Position numbers and translations under genes: made by a program. 64,000 nt of DNA, taken from NCBI RefSeq assembly GCF_004745635.1, contig NZ_SRLB01000014.1, forward strand, positions 124,001 through 188,000, read 5' to 3'. Origin of the DNA: Methylobacterium nonmethylotrophicum. Lineage in GTDB: Bacteria > Pseudomonadota > Alphaproteobacteria > Rhizobiales > Beijerinckiaceae. Positions 47,059-55,113 of this stretch are shown here, piece by piece. Below the pieces are notes generated by a model. That model made no database searches and was not told the DNA's origin. It saw only the letters and a program-made list of their open reading frames with translations. Position 1 is the first letter of the stretch; each line of letters opens with the position of its first letter.

Positions 47059-48866
47059 GCGGACTCCGGGGTGATGATGCCGGGCGCGTCGGGCCCGGCG
47101 TACAGGAGAGCGACCGCCTCGGCCCGGTTGCGCAGCACGCCGCGCTGGTTGATCGAGCCCTTGTCGGTCACCTCGTCCCGGTCGAGGGCGGGGGGTTCCG
47201 CGAGGAGCAGGAGCCGGGCGATGCGGTTCGACGAGCCGGTGGATCTCTGCGCGAAGGCCGCGAGGCGCCGGGAGAACTCGTGCCGCACCGCCGGGTGGGC
47301 GAGGATGGCCGCGTCCTCGCCGGCTGCGCCGTCGCACAGCGCCCGGCAGGCGGCGACATCGGGGAAGACCAGGGCCGCCACTTCGTCCCGCGCCTCGCCC
47401 GCGATGGCGACGTCGCGCACCAGCGGCTGGAACGCGTCGAGGAAGGCGGCGCGCAGCGGGCCGACGCTGACCCAGACCCCGGTGGTGAGCTTGAAGTCCT
47501 CGTTGAGGCGCCCGTCGAAGGTGAAGCCGCGGTGGAGGTCGTCCGGATCGACCGGCACCAGCGCGTCGCCGAGGCGGTAGAAGCCCTCCTCGTCGAAGGC
47601 CGCCGCCGTCAGGTCCGGCCGGCGCCAGTAGCCCGGCGTGACGTTGGGCCCGCGCACCCGTGCCTCGCGCTTTCCGCCGACCGGCGCGACCTTCAGCTCG
47701 ACGCCCGGGGCCGGCAGGCCGACCTGGCCGGCCCTGGCCGGGCGGTCGTCGGTGACGAGGGCGAGCGGCGCGGTCTCGGTGGCCCCCAGTCCCGTCACCA
47801 TCGGCACCGTCCGGCCGATCGTCCGGCGGGCGAGGTCGTCGATCGCGTCCCAGACCGGCTGCGGCAGGCCGGCGGCGGCGAAGAAGGTGACCTGGAGCCG
47901 GCGGAAGAAATTTTTCCGGAGTTCCGGGTCGTCCCGCAGGTGGGGCACCAGCGCCTCGAAGCCCTTCGGCACCGTGAGGTAGAGGGTCGGGGCGACCTCG
48001 CGCAGGGCGCGGACCGTCTCGCGGATGCCGCCGGGGGTCGGCCGGCCCTCGTCGATGTGAAGGGTGCCGCCATTCGCCAGCACCAGGTTGAAGTTGTGGT
48101 TGCCCCCGAAGGTGTGGTGCCAGGGCAGCCAGTCGACCATCACGGGCGGCTCCTGCGTCAGGGCGGGAAAGCGCGCCTGCAGCATCGCCTGGTTGGCGCT
48201 GAGCATCCGGTGGGTGTTCACCACCGCCTTCGGCACGCCGGTGGAGCCGGAGGTGAACAGGAGCTTGGCCACCGTCCCGGGCTCGACCGCGGCGTGGGCG
48301 GCCGCCACCGCCTCCGGATCGTCGCCCTGCAGCAGTACCGCGAACGGGGTCGTGGTCCGGCCGATCGCGGCGCCGTCGGCGATCACCACCTCGGTCCCTG
48401 CCGGCACCGCCGCCGCGATGGCCGGGGCGTACACCGCGCCCTCGGCCGCGAAGACGAGGCCGGGGGTGAGGAGATCGACGATCGCCCGCAGGCGGGCGTG
48501 GTCCTGCGACACCGTCGAATAGGCCGGCGAGACCGGCGCCACCGCGATGCCGACATGGAGGGCGGCGAGCGAGATCAGCGCGTGCTCGAAGCTATTGCCC
48601 GACAGGATCATCACCGGCCGCTCGGCCGAGAGGTTCCGGGCGAGCAGGGCGGCGGCGATCCGCTCGACGCTACGAAGCGCCGCCCCGTAGGTCAGGGGCT
48701 CGAACGCCCCGTCCGGCCCGCGCCGGACCAGGAACGGCCGGTCCGGCGCCTCGGCGGCGTGGCGGGTGAGATGCGCGGTCAGGCGCTCGGGGTAGGGCGG
48801 CAGCGCCGCTGTCGCGGTGACGAGCAGGCTGCCGTCGTCCCGCGGGACGAAGCGATGCGTGTCCAT
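47055..48866 (-). CDS. AMP-forming acyl-CoA ligase, feruloyl-CoA synthase-like
   Basis: A 603-residue adenylate-forming enzyme. The ATP loop is LLFTSGSTGVPKAV, the A5 region is MVTGLGATETAPLAL, GYWRRPDLT and FYRLGDA follow, and FDGRLNEDFKL leads into the small C-terminal domain. The GRLNEDFKL variant and the WLPWHHTFGGNHNF loop resemble feruloyl-CoA synthases more than fatty-acid ligases. The C-terminal catalytic lysine is probably the one in DKGSINQR. It follows the binding-protein gene by three bases and overlaps the thioesterase. It activates an imported carboxylic acid; a hydroxycinnamate is the best guess. Confidence 0.9.
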   Translation of the reverse strand: MDTHRFVPRDDGSLLVTATAALPPYPERLTAHLTRHAAEAPDRPFLVRRGPDGAFEPLTYGAALRSVERIAAALLARNLSAERPVMILSGNSFEHALISLAALHVGIAVAPVSPAYSTVSQDHARLRAIVDLLTPGLVFAAEGAVYAPAIAAAVPAGTEVVIADGAAIGRTTTPFAVLLQGDDPEAVAAAHAAVEPGTVAKLLFTSGSTGVPKAVVNTHRMLSANQAMLQARFPALTQEPPVMVDWLPWHHTFGGNHNFNLVLANGGTLHIDEGRPTPGGIRETVRALREVAPTLYLTVPKGFEALVPHLRDDPELRKNFFRRLQVTFFAAAGLPQPVWDAIDDLARRTIGRTVPMVTGLGATETAPLALVTDDRPARAGQVGLPAPGVELKVAPVGGKREARVRGPNVTPGYWRRPDLTAAAFDEEGFYRLGDALVPVDPDDLHRGFTFDGRLNEDFKLTTGVWVSVGPLRAAFLDAFQPLVRDVAIAGEARDEVAALVFPDVAACRALCDGAAGEDAAILAHPAVRHEFSRRLAAFAQRSTGSSNRIARLLLLAEPPALDRDEVTDKGSINQRGVLRNRAEAVALLYAGPDAPGIITPESA

Positions 48867-48869
48867 CGC

Positions 48870-50084
48870 TCAGCCCTTCACCAGCGGGCAGCCGCCCTCG
48901 GAGAGCGGGCGCCAGGCTTCCTCCGCCGGGACGGTACGGACCGGCTTGAAGTAGTCCCAGCCGCCCTTGCTCTCGTCCGGGGTCTTGGTGGTGAGGAGAT
49001 ACATCGGGTGGATCTTGCGGCCGTCCTCGCGGATGCGGCCTTGGCCGAAGATCGGATCGTCGGTCGGCGTCGCCTTCATGGCGGCCACCACCGCGCGGCC
49101 GTCGCCGGCCTCCTTCACGGTACCGACGGCCTTCAGGTAGTGCTCCACCGCCGAGTACACGCCGGCCTGCATGTCGTTCGGCATCGCGCGGCGCGGATGG
49201 CGCGCAGCGTAGCGCGCCGCGAAGGCCCGGCTGCCGTCGGTGAGGTCCCAGTAATAGGGCGTCACGATGTAGACGCCCTGCGTCGCCTTGAGGCCGAGCG
49301 CCGGCATGTTGGTGATGTTGAGGATCAGCCCAGCGAGGCGCTGGCCCGGGGCGATGCCGAACTCCGCCGCCTGCTTGAGGGCGTTCGAGGTGTCGTCGCC
49401 GGCATTGGCCAGCCCGATCACGTCGGCGCCGGAGGCCTGGGCCTGGAGCAGGTAGGACGAGAAGTCGGCGGTGCCGAGCGGATGGCGCGCCGCGCCCTTC
49501 AGGCTGCCGCCATTGGCCTTCACCTCCTCGGCCGCCGCGCCCTCGAGGTCCTTGCCGAAGGTATAGTCGGCGGTGAGGAAGTACCAGGACTTGCCGCCCT
49601 GCTGCACCAGCGCCTTGGCGAGCGCATGACCGAGCGACCAGGTGTCGTAGGTCCAGTGCACGGTGTTGGGCGAGCACTGCTTGCCGGTGAGCTCGGCGGT
49701 GCCGGCGCCCGAGCCGATGAAGACCTTGTTCTTCTCCCGCGCCAGGTTCGAGACGGCGAGCGCCACGGCGGAGTTCGGCACGTCGACGATCAGGTCGACG
49801 CCGTCCTGGTCGAACCAGCGCCGGGCGATCGCCGCGCCGATATCGGTCTTGTTCTGGTGGTCGGCCGAGACCAGCTCGACCGGCCGGCCGGCCTTGGCGG
49901 CGAAGTCCTCGATGGCGAGCTGGGCGGCGATGACCGAGCCCTGGCCCTGATAGTCGGCGTAGGGGCCCGACATGTCGTTGAGGACGCCAATCTTCACCGG
50001 CCGCTCGGCGGCGGCGGCGGGCGCGAGGAGGGCGAGGAGAGCGGCGAGGGCCGGGGCGAGCCGGCGGATGGGGCGACGGGGCAT
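48870..50084 (-). CDS. ABC transporter substrate-binding protein, branched-chain amino-acid (HAAT) type
   Basis: A 404-residue periplasmic protein. Signal peptide residues 1-26 (LAPALAALLALLAPAAA, cut before ERPVKIG). The mature type I fold opens KIGVLNDMSGPYADYQG and has SADHQNKTD and AQASGADVIGLANAG. Members of this family near CoA ligases commonly bind aromatic acids. It is the first gene of a leftward operon with the ligase and thioesterase (GGAGG before its ATG). No permease or ATPase gene is in the window. It is clearly a paralogue of the second binding protein at 53368. Confidence 0.92.
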   Translation of the reverse strand: MPRRPIRRLAPALAALLALLAPAAAAERPVKIGVLNDMSGPYADYQGQGSVIAAQLAIEDFAAKAGRPVELVSADHQNKTDIGAAIARRWFDQDGVDLIVDVPNSAVALAVSNLAREKNKVFIGSGAGTAELTGKQCSPNTVHWTYDTWSLGHALAKALVQQGGKSWYFLTADYTFGKDLEGAAAEEVKANGGSLKGAARHPLGTADFSSYLLQAQASGADVIGLANAGDDTSNALKQAAEFGIAPGQRLAGLILNITNMPALGLKATQGVYIVTPYYWDLTDGSRAFAARYAARHPRRAMPNDMQAGVYSAVEHYLKAVGTVKEAGDGRAVVAAMKATPTDDPIFGQGRIREDGRKIHPMYLLTTKTPDESKGGWDYFKPVRTVPAEEAWRPLSEGGCPLVKG

Positions 50085-50180
50085 GGGTTCCTCCGGGGGT
50101 TTGGGGGTGGCCGGTCTTGGTGCCGGGTTTTGCGGCTATGGATCAGGTCTTCGAAACGCTTTTTCTTTAGCCTGACGAAG

Positions 50181-50224
50181 TAAAAAGAAGGCGCGGGATC
50201 CCCTCTCCCGTGTGGGAGAGGGGA
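50181..50224 (-). terminator. Terminator-like hairpin with T run (leftward)
   Basis: A perfect 11-bp stem, TCCCCTCTCCC-GTGT-GGGAGAGGGGA (50199-50224). On the minus strand it is followed after nine bases by CTTCTTTTT, suiting termination of the leftward crotonase gene before the binding-protein gene. The same stem sequence recurs at 18651-18722, so it may also be a repeat. Confidence 0.55.
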
Positions 50225-50260
50225 ACATTGCTTTAATTCTACTCGCTGCGTTTCCGCTTC

Positions 50261-50406
50261 TCAGGGTCATCCCGGGGCCGCGTAAGCGGAGCCCGGGATC
50301 CAGAACCGCGGATGGTGCCGAATGAGTCGGACGCGTTCCGCTCTATCCTCAACGTCTTGAGCGTCTGGCTTCCGGGCTCCGCTGCGCGGCCCCGGAATGA
50401 CCCTGA
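50261..50406. repeat. Palindromic repeat, family B copy 3
   Basis: The left end TCAGGGTCATCCCGGGGCCG and the right end pair over 20 bases with one or two mismatches. The next arms (AAGCGGAGCCCGGGATCCAG and its right counterpart) pair with several. The A+T-richer centre differs from the other two copies. It lies 34 bases downstream of the crotonase stop and fills most of that gap. Confidence 0.87.
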
Positions 50407-50440
50407 GCGTGTGAGTATCCGGTGCGAGCAACTGCCCGCC

Positions 50441-51232
50441 CTACTCCCGCACCTTCTTCGCCCGCCCCTCCAGGAACTCCGCCAGCCGGCGCTTGGCCTC
50501 GGCGTCGCTCTGGGCCACCGCGGTCATCAGGGCCTCGGTGAGGTAGCCCGTCGCGGGATCGGCCTCGGCGATGCGCGGCAGGGCGTGGATCAGGGCGTAG
50601 TTGGTGAGCGGCGCGTTCTCGGCCGCCCGGGCGGCAAGCGCGATCGCCCGCTCCAGCCCCTCGTCCGGGGCGACGACGTAGTGCGACAGGCCGAGCCGCT
50701 CGCCGCTCTCGGCGTCGTGGACGCGGCCGGTCAGCATCATGTCGCGCATCCGCGAGACACCGATCAGCCGCGGCAGCCGCACCGAGGCGCCGCCGCCGAC
50801 GAAGATGCCGCGCTGGCCCTCCGGCAGGGCGTAGAAGGCCGACTGCTCGGCCACCCGCAGATGGGCGGAGAGCGCCAGTTCCAGCCCGCCGCCGATCACC
50901 GCGCCTTTCAGCGCGGCCACCACCGGCACCCGGCCGAACTCGATCTCGTGGAAGGCCCGGTGCCACATCCGCGAGTGCAGCATGCCGGCGGGCGCGTCGC
51001 GCTCGGTCAGCTCCGCGAGGTCGAGGCCGGCGCAGAAATGCGGGCCTTCCGCGGCGATCACCAGGGCGCGCACGTCGTCCGGCAGGCCCCGGGCGATGCG
51101 CTCGAGCCCCAGCACCATGCCGTCGTCGAGGGCGTTGCGCTTGTGCGGGCGGTTCAGGGTCACGATCGCCACCGCGTCCCGCCGGGTGACGACCAGGGAC
51201 TCGGTGCCGAGGCCCGACAGGTCCTCCGCCAT
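50441..51232 (-). CDS. Enoyl-CoA hydratase/isomerase (crotonase family)
   Basis: A 263-residue crotonase-fold enzyme, normally a trimer or hexamer. N-terminal strand VAIVTLNRPHKRNALDD, oxyanion-hole strand IAAEGPHFCAGLDLAEL, and the second oxyanion segment AALKGAVIGGGLELALSAHLRVA are all present. FVGGGASVRLPRLIG follows; the two acidic positions expected of a hydratase are not obvious by eye, so hydratase, isomerase or lyase activity is open. GGAGGAG lies before the ATG. It is divergent from the dehydrogenase/BKACE operon across a 137-base shared promoter region. Confidence 0.9.
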   Translation of the reverse strand: MAEDLSGLGTESLVVTRRDAVAIVTLNRPHKRNALDDGMVLGLERIARGLPDDVRALVIAAEGPHFCAGLDLAELTERDAPAGMLHSRMWHRAFHEIEFGRVPVVAALKGAVIGGGLELALSAHLRVAEQSAFYALPEGQRGIFVGGGASVRLPRLIGVSRMRDMMLTGRVHDAESGERLGLSHYVVAPDEGLERAIALAARAAENAPLTNYALIHALPRIAEADPATGYLTEALMTAVAQSDAEAKRRLAEFLEGRAKKVRE

Positions 51233-51275
51233 ATCGGCGCTCCTCCGATTCTCGCTCCGGCCTGTTCGCGCCGGA

Positions 51276-51306
51276 TTGCCAAACCTGATTTGTAATGTGA
51301 TATAAC
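51276..51306 (+). promoter_or_regulatory. Possible promoter of the dehydrogenase/BKACE operon
   Basis: TTGCCA (51276-51281) and TATAAC (51301-51306) are 19 bases apart, slightly long for sigma-70. They fall in the only A+T-rich pocket of the divergent region between the crotonase and dehydrogenase genes. No operator palindrome could be defended here. Confidence 0.3.
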
Positions 51307-51369
51307 TATCTCAACGGGTCAATCGGGCGATAAGCCCTGACAGCAGGCCCGATCAGGGAGGGCGCCGCG

Positions 51370-52341
51370 ATGGATGACGCGAGCCAATCGGCCTCGGGCT
51401 ACCGCACGGCCATCGGACGGGTGGCGGTGATCGGCACCGGCGTCATCGGGGCGTCGTGGGTGTCGCAATTCCTCGCCCAAGGCCTCGACGTGACCGCCAC
51501 CGATCCGGCCCCCGGCGCCGAGACGCGGCTTCGCGAGACGGTCGCCCGGCACTGGCCGGTCCTCGCGCAGATCGGCCTCGCCTCCGGCGCCTCGCCCGAG
51601 CGCCTGACCTTCGTGGCCGAGCCGGACGCGGCGGTGGAGGGTGCGGATTTCGTCCAGGAGAACGGTCCCGAGCGCCTGGAGATCAAGCGCGACACCTACC
51701 GGCGCCTCGATGCCGCGGCGCCCCCCGACGTGGTGCTGGCGACCAGTTCCTCGGGCCTCGCCCCGAGCGCGATCCAGGATGCCTGCCGGTATCCCGGCCG
51801 GGTGGTGCTCGGCCACCCCTTCAACCCGCCCCACCTGGTGCCGCTGGTCGAGGTCCTGGGCGGCCGGCAGACCGACGAGGGCGCGATCGCGGCCGCGATG
51901 ACCTTCTACGTGCGCATCGGCAAGCAGCCGATCCGCCTGCGGCGCGAGATGGTCGGCCACGTCGCGAACCGCCTCCAGGCGGCGCTCTGGCGCGAGGCGT
52001 TCCACCTCGTCGGCACCGGCGCCGCGACGGTGGCCGACATCGATGCCGCCATCGCCCACGGGCCGGGCCTGCGCTGGGCCCTGATGGGCCCGTGCCTGCT
52101 CAACCACCTCTCCGGCGGCCCCGGGGGGCTCGCGCACACCCTCGACCATCTCGGGCCCTTGATGGAGGCGATGTGGGCCGATCTCGGCGACCCGCGCCTG
52201 ACGCCCGAGCTGAAACAGACCCTGGTCCGGGGCCTCGGCGAGGCGCTGGCGGGGCGCGACCTCGACGCGATGGTGGCCGCGCGCGACCGGCTCCTCGTCG
52301 ACCTCGTCCGGCGGAAGCGCGAGGCGCCGGAGCTGCCCTAG
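51370..52341 (+). CDS. 3-hydroxyacyl-CoA dehydrogenase-family enzyme (carnitine dehydrogenase-like)
   Basis: A 323-residue NAD-dependent dehydrogenase. The Rossmann loop is AVIGTGVIGASW (G22-x-G24-x2-G27). The catalytic histidine is in GHPFNPPHLVPLVEV, the family's H-x-FNP motif. The length matches single-domain L-carnitine 3-dehydrogenases and lambda-crystallin-like enzymes, not the fused fatty-acid FadB. It oxidises a 3-hydroxy group to a 3-oxo group, giving the substrate type the next gene's enzyme cleaves. It is first in a rightward operon. Its TAG stop lies in the left arm of a family C repeat. Confidence 0.9.
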   Translation: MDDASQSASGYRTAIGRVAVIGTGVIGASWVSQFLAQGLDVTATDPAPGAETRLRETVARHWPVLAQIGLASGASPERLTFVAEPDAAVEGADFVQENGPERLEIKRDTYRRLDAAAPPDVVLATSSSGLAPSAIQDACRYPGRVVLGHPFNPPHLVPLVEVLGGRQTDEGAIAAAMTFYVRIGKQPIRLRREMVGHVANRLQAALWREAFHLVGTGAATVADIDAAIAHGPGLRWALMGPCLLNHLSGGPGGLAHTLDHLGPLMEAMWADLGDPRLTPELKQTLVRGLGEALAGRDLDAMVAARDRLLVDLVRRKREAPELP

Positions 52342-52440
52342 AGCACCGTCCGATCGCGCTGCCATCGGACGATGCTCTAGATCTTTGATTTTTCTGCATT
52401 TTCTTCGACGAACCGGCATCCACTTCGTCGGACAATGCTC
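52338..52440. repeat. Palindromic repeat, family C copy 2 (contains the upstream stop codon)
   Basis: CTAGAGCACCGTCCGAT pairs with ATCGGACGATGCTCTAG (52338-52380) with two mismatched positions. AGATCTTTGATTTTTCTGCA is the spacer, then CGACGAA / TTCGTCG form a second hairpin, and it ends GGACAATGCTC. The layout matches the copy at 15934-16033. The dehydrogenase stop codon (52339-52341) is in the first arm. The BKACE ribosome site lies just after the element. Confidence 0.85.
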
Positions 52441-52474
52441 TCACCCGACCCCCAACCGACCAAGGGAGGACAAC

Positions 52475-53356
52475 ATGGCCAAGGTGATCGTGACGGTGGC
52501 GCCGACGGGCGGCATGGCCTCGAAGGCGCAGAACCCCAACCTGCCGACCCAGCCGGAGGAGATCGCCGAGTCGGTGCACAAGTCCTGGAAGGAAGGGGCG
52601 GCGATCGCGGCGCTCCACGCCCGCCGGCCGGACGACGAGGCGACCTGCAACGACGGAATCTACCGGCGGATCAACGGACTGATCCGCGAGCGCTGCGACA
52701 TCATCCTCAACAACTCGACCGGCGGCGGCTCGAGCGGCGACATGCTGGTGCCGCGCCCCGACGGGCTGTTCGAGTCGAGCTTCGAGGAGCGGCTGAAGGG
52801 CTGCGAGGCCGGGGCCGAGATGGCGACCTTCGACGGCATGACCTTCGCGGACGTGCATGGCGGCCGCGAGATCCTGGTGGTCACCACCCCGAGCCGCTGC
52901 GAGCTGCTCGCCAAGCGCATGCAGGAGCGCGGCATCAAGCCGGAATGGGAGGTCTTCGGGCCCCAGCACATCCTGCAGGACGTGACCCGGCTGATCGAGA
53001 AGGGCTACGACAAGCCGCCCTACTACATCAACATGGTGCTCGGCGCCGACAAGGGCTTCCAGGGCGCGATGCCCTACTCGCACGACATCCTGGCGGCGAT
53101 GATCCGGATGCTGCCGCCGCAATCGATCTTCTGCGTCTCCGGCATCGGCCCGGCGCAGCTGCCGGCCACCACCCAGGCCATCCTGCTCGGCGGCCACGTC
53201 CGGGTCGGGCTCGAGGACAACAACTACTACGCACGCGGCCAGCTCGCGACCAACGAGCAGCTCGTCGCCCGCACGGTGCGGATCATCAAGGAGCTCAACC
53301 ACGAGCCGGCGAGCCCGGCCGAGGCCCGGGAGATCCTCGGCCTCAAGGCCGCCTGA
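52475..53356 (+). CDS. Beta-keto acid cleavage enzyme (BKACE, DUF849) with altered metal site
   Basis: A 293-residue TIM-barrel enzyme of the family that converts a 3-keto acid plus acetyl-CoA to acetoacetate and a new CoA ester (Kce and relatives). Visible landmarks are IVTVAPTGGMASKAQNPNLP, NNSTGGGSSG, PEWEVFGPQH, and GLEDNNYYARGQLATNEQLV with metal ligand E247. In Kce the zinc is held by H46, H48 and a later Glu; here the aligned positions are A46 and H48 (AALHARRPD), so one ligand is lost. GGGAGGA precedes the ATG. It sits between the 3-hydroxyacyl dehydrogenase and a binding protein. Confidence 0.9.
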   Translation: MAKVIVTVAPTGGMASKAQNPNLPTQPEEIAESVHKSWKEGAAIAALHARRPDDEATCNDGIYRRINGLIRERCDIILNNSTGGGSSGDMLVPRPDGLFESSFEERLKGCEAGAEMATFDGMTFADVHGGREILVVTTPSRCELLAKRMQERGIKPEWEVFGPQHILQDVTRLIEKGYDKPPYYINMVLGADKGFQGAMPYSHDILAAMIRMLPPQSIFCVSGIGPAQLPATTQAILLGGHVRVGLEDNNYYARGQLATNEQLVARTVRIIKELNHEPASPAEAREILGLKAA

Positions 53357-53367
53357 AGGAGGCATCG

Positions 53368-54588
53368 ATGCGCGCTCTCCGCTCCGCCCTGCTCGCGGGC
53401 CTCCTCTCCCTCGCGCCCGCCGCAGGCCATGCGGAGGGCGCCGTCTCCGGCGATCGCGTCAAGATCGGCGTGCTCGCCGACATGTCGACCGCGATGGCGG
53501 ACAATTACGGCACCGGCAGCGTCACCGCGGCGCGCCTCGCCGTCGAGGATTTCGGCGCCACCGTGCTGGGCAAGCCGATCGAGATCGTCTCGGCCGACCA
53601 TCAGAGCCGGCCGGACGTGGCGAGCTCGCTCGCCCGGCGCTGGTACGACGTCGAGGGGGTCGACATGATCACCGACCTCGACAACTCGGCGATCTCGCTC
53701 GGCGTCCAGGCGCTGGCGCGTGAGAAGGGCCGGCTCGCCCTCATCACCGGCTCGGGCTCGACGGTGATCACCGGGGCGCAGTGCTCAGCCAACGGCGCGC
53801 TCTGGGTCATCGACACCTTTGCCCTCGCCCGCACCATCGCCAAGCCGCTGGTCGAATCGGGCGAGAAGAGCTGGTTCTACGTCGTCGCCGACATCACGCT
53901 CGGCAAATCCTTCGTCGCCGACGTGACGCCGGTGGTGACGAAGGGCGGCGGCAAGGTCGCGGGCCAGGTCTTCCACCCGCTGCTCTCGCCCGACCTGTCG
54001 TCGCAGATCCTGCAGGCGCAGGCCTCCGGCGCCGGGGTGATCGCGCTGTTCAACGTCGGCGGCGACGCCATCAACGCGGTCAAGCAGGCCTCCGAGTTCG
54101 GGGTGCTCGGGGGCAAGCAGAAGCTCGCCGGCTTCTACATGACGGCGGTCGACGTCCACGCGCTCGGCTTGAAGGTCGCGGGCGGCCTCTACCTGTCGGA
54201 GGCGTTCTACTGGGACCAGGACGAGGCGAGCCGCGCCTTCGCCAAGCGGTTCTACGACCGTCAGCGGGCGATGCCGAACAGCTACCAGGCCGGCGTCTAC
54301 TCGGCGGTCACGCACTACCTCAAGGCCGTGAAGGCGGCCGGCACCGACTCGGCCGAGCCGGTGATGGCCAAGATGCGCGAGATGCCGATCGAGGACTTCA
54401 TGACCAAGGCCGGGCGGCTGCGGCCGGACGGGCGGGTGATCCGCGACGTCTCGCTCTTCCGGGTCAAGCGCCCGGAGGAGTCGAAGGGGGAGTGGGACGT
54501 GATGGAGCGGGTCGCGACGCTGTCGGGCGACGACGCCTTCCGGCCGATCGAAGAGAGCGACTGCCCGCTGGTGCGGGGAAAGCCGTGA
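53368..54588 (+). CDS. ABC transporter substrate-binding protein, HAAT type (second paralogue)
   Basis: A 406-residue periplasmic protein. Signal peptide about residues 1-23 (LLAGLLSLAPAAGHA). The mature part opens KIGVLADMSTAMADNYG and shares with the 48870 protein the segments SADHQ-x-x-x-D, LQAQASGA, the MPN-xx-QAGVYSAV stretch followed by HYLKAV, and ESKGxWD near the end. It probably binds an aromatic or other organic acid. It follows the BKACE gene by 11 bases (AAGGAGG) and overlaps the DUF3237 gene by four. No membrane partner genes are nearby. Confidence 0.92.
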   Translation: MRALRSALLAGLLSLAPAAGHAEGAVSGDRVKIGVLADMSTAMADNYGTGSVTAARLAVEDFGATVLGKPIEIVSADHQSRPDVASSLARRWYDVEGVDMITDLDNSAISLGVQALAREKGRLALITGSGSTVITGAQCSANGALWVIDTFALARTIAKPLVESGEKSWFYVVADITLGKSFVADVTPVVTKGGGKVAGQVFHPLLSPDLSSQILQAQASGAGVIALFNVGGDAINAVKQASEFGVLGGKQKLAGFYMTAVDVHALGLKVAGGLYLSEAFYWDQDEASRAFAKRFYDRQRAMPNSYQAGVYSAVTHYLKAVKAAGTDSAEPVMAKMREMPIEDFMTKAGRLRPDGRVIRDVSLFRVKRPEESKGEWDVMERVATLSGDDAFRPIEESDCPLVRGKP

Positions 54589-55049
54589 CGCTCCCCGCTC
54601 CCATCCTGGAGCACGTCTTCGACGCCCGCATCGCGGTCGACGTGCCCTACGAGGTCGGCCCGACGGTCGCCGGCGCGCGGCGGGTCATCGCCATCACGGG
54701 CGGCACGGTCTCCGGGCCGGGCCTGTCCGGCCGTGTTCTGCCCGGCGGGGCCGACTACCAGACCATCGCGGAAGGCGGGCTCACCCGGCTGCACGCCCGC
54801 TACGTGATCGAGGCCGCGGACGGCGCCCGGATCTACGTCGAGAACACGGGCCTGCGCTTCGGGCCGCCGGAGGCGCTGGAGCGCCTGCGCCGGGGCGAGC
54901 CGGTCGATCCCGCGCTGATCTACTTCCGCACCGCGCCGCGATTCGAGACCGCGGCTCCGCACCTCGCCTGGATGCAGACCAGCCTGTTCGTCGCCACCGG
55001 GGCCCGGGCTCCGGATCACGTCGCCCTGAGCGTCTTCCGGGTGGCGTAA
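54585..55049 (+). CDS. DUF3237 protein
   Basis: A 154-residue small beta-barrel protein of the DUF3237 family, of unknown biochemical function. Landmarks are LEHVFDARIAVD, ITGGTVSGPGLSGRVLPGGADYQTI and YFRTAPRFETAAPHLAWM. No signal peptide. The GTG start overlaps the preceding stop by four bases, so it is co-translated with the binding protein and belongs to the BKACE operon. The family's repeated presence in catabolic operons hints at a substrate-handling role, but this is inference. Confidence 0.85.
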   Translation: MTLPAPILEHVFDARIAVDVPYEVGPTVAGARRVIAITGGTVSGPGLSGRVLPGGADYQTIAEGGLTRLHARYVIEAADGARIYVENTGLRFGPPEALERLRRGEPVDPALIYFRTAPRFETAAPHLAWMQTSLFVATGARAPDHVALSVFRVA

Positions 55050-55113
55050 CCCTGGGCCGGGACCCAAGGACGCCAAGACCAAAGGGGCGCCAGGACCACT
55101 GGGCGCCGGGACG

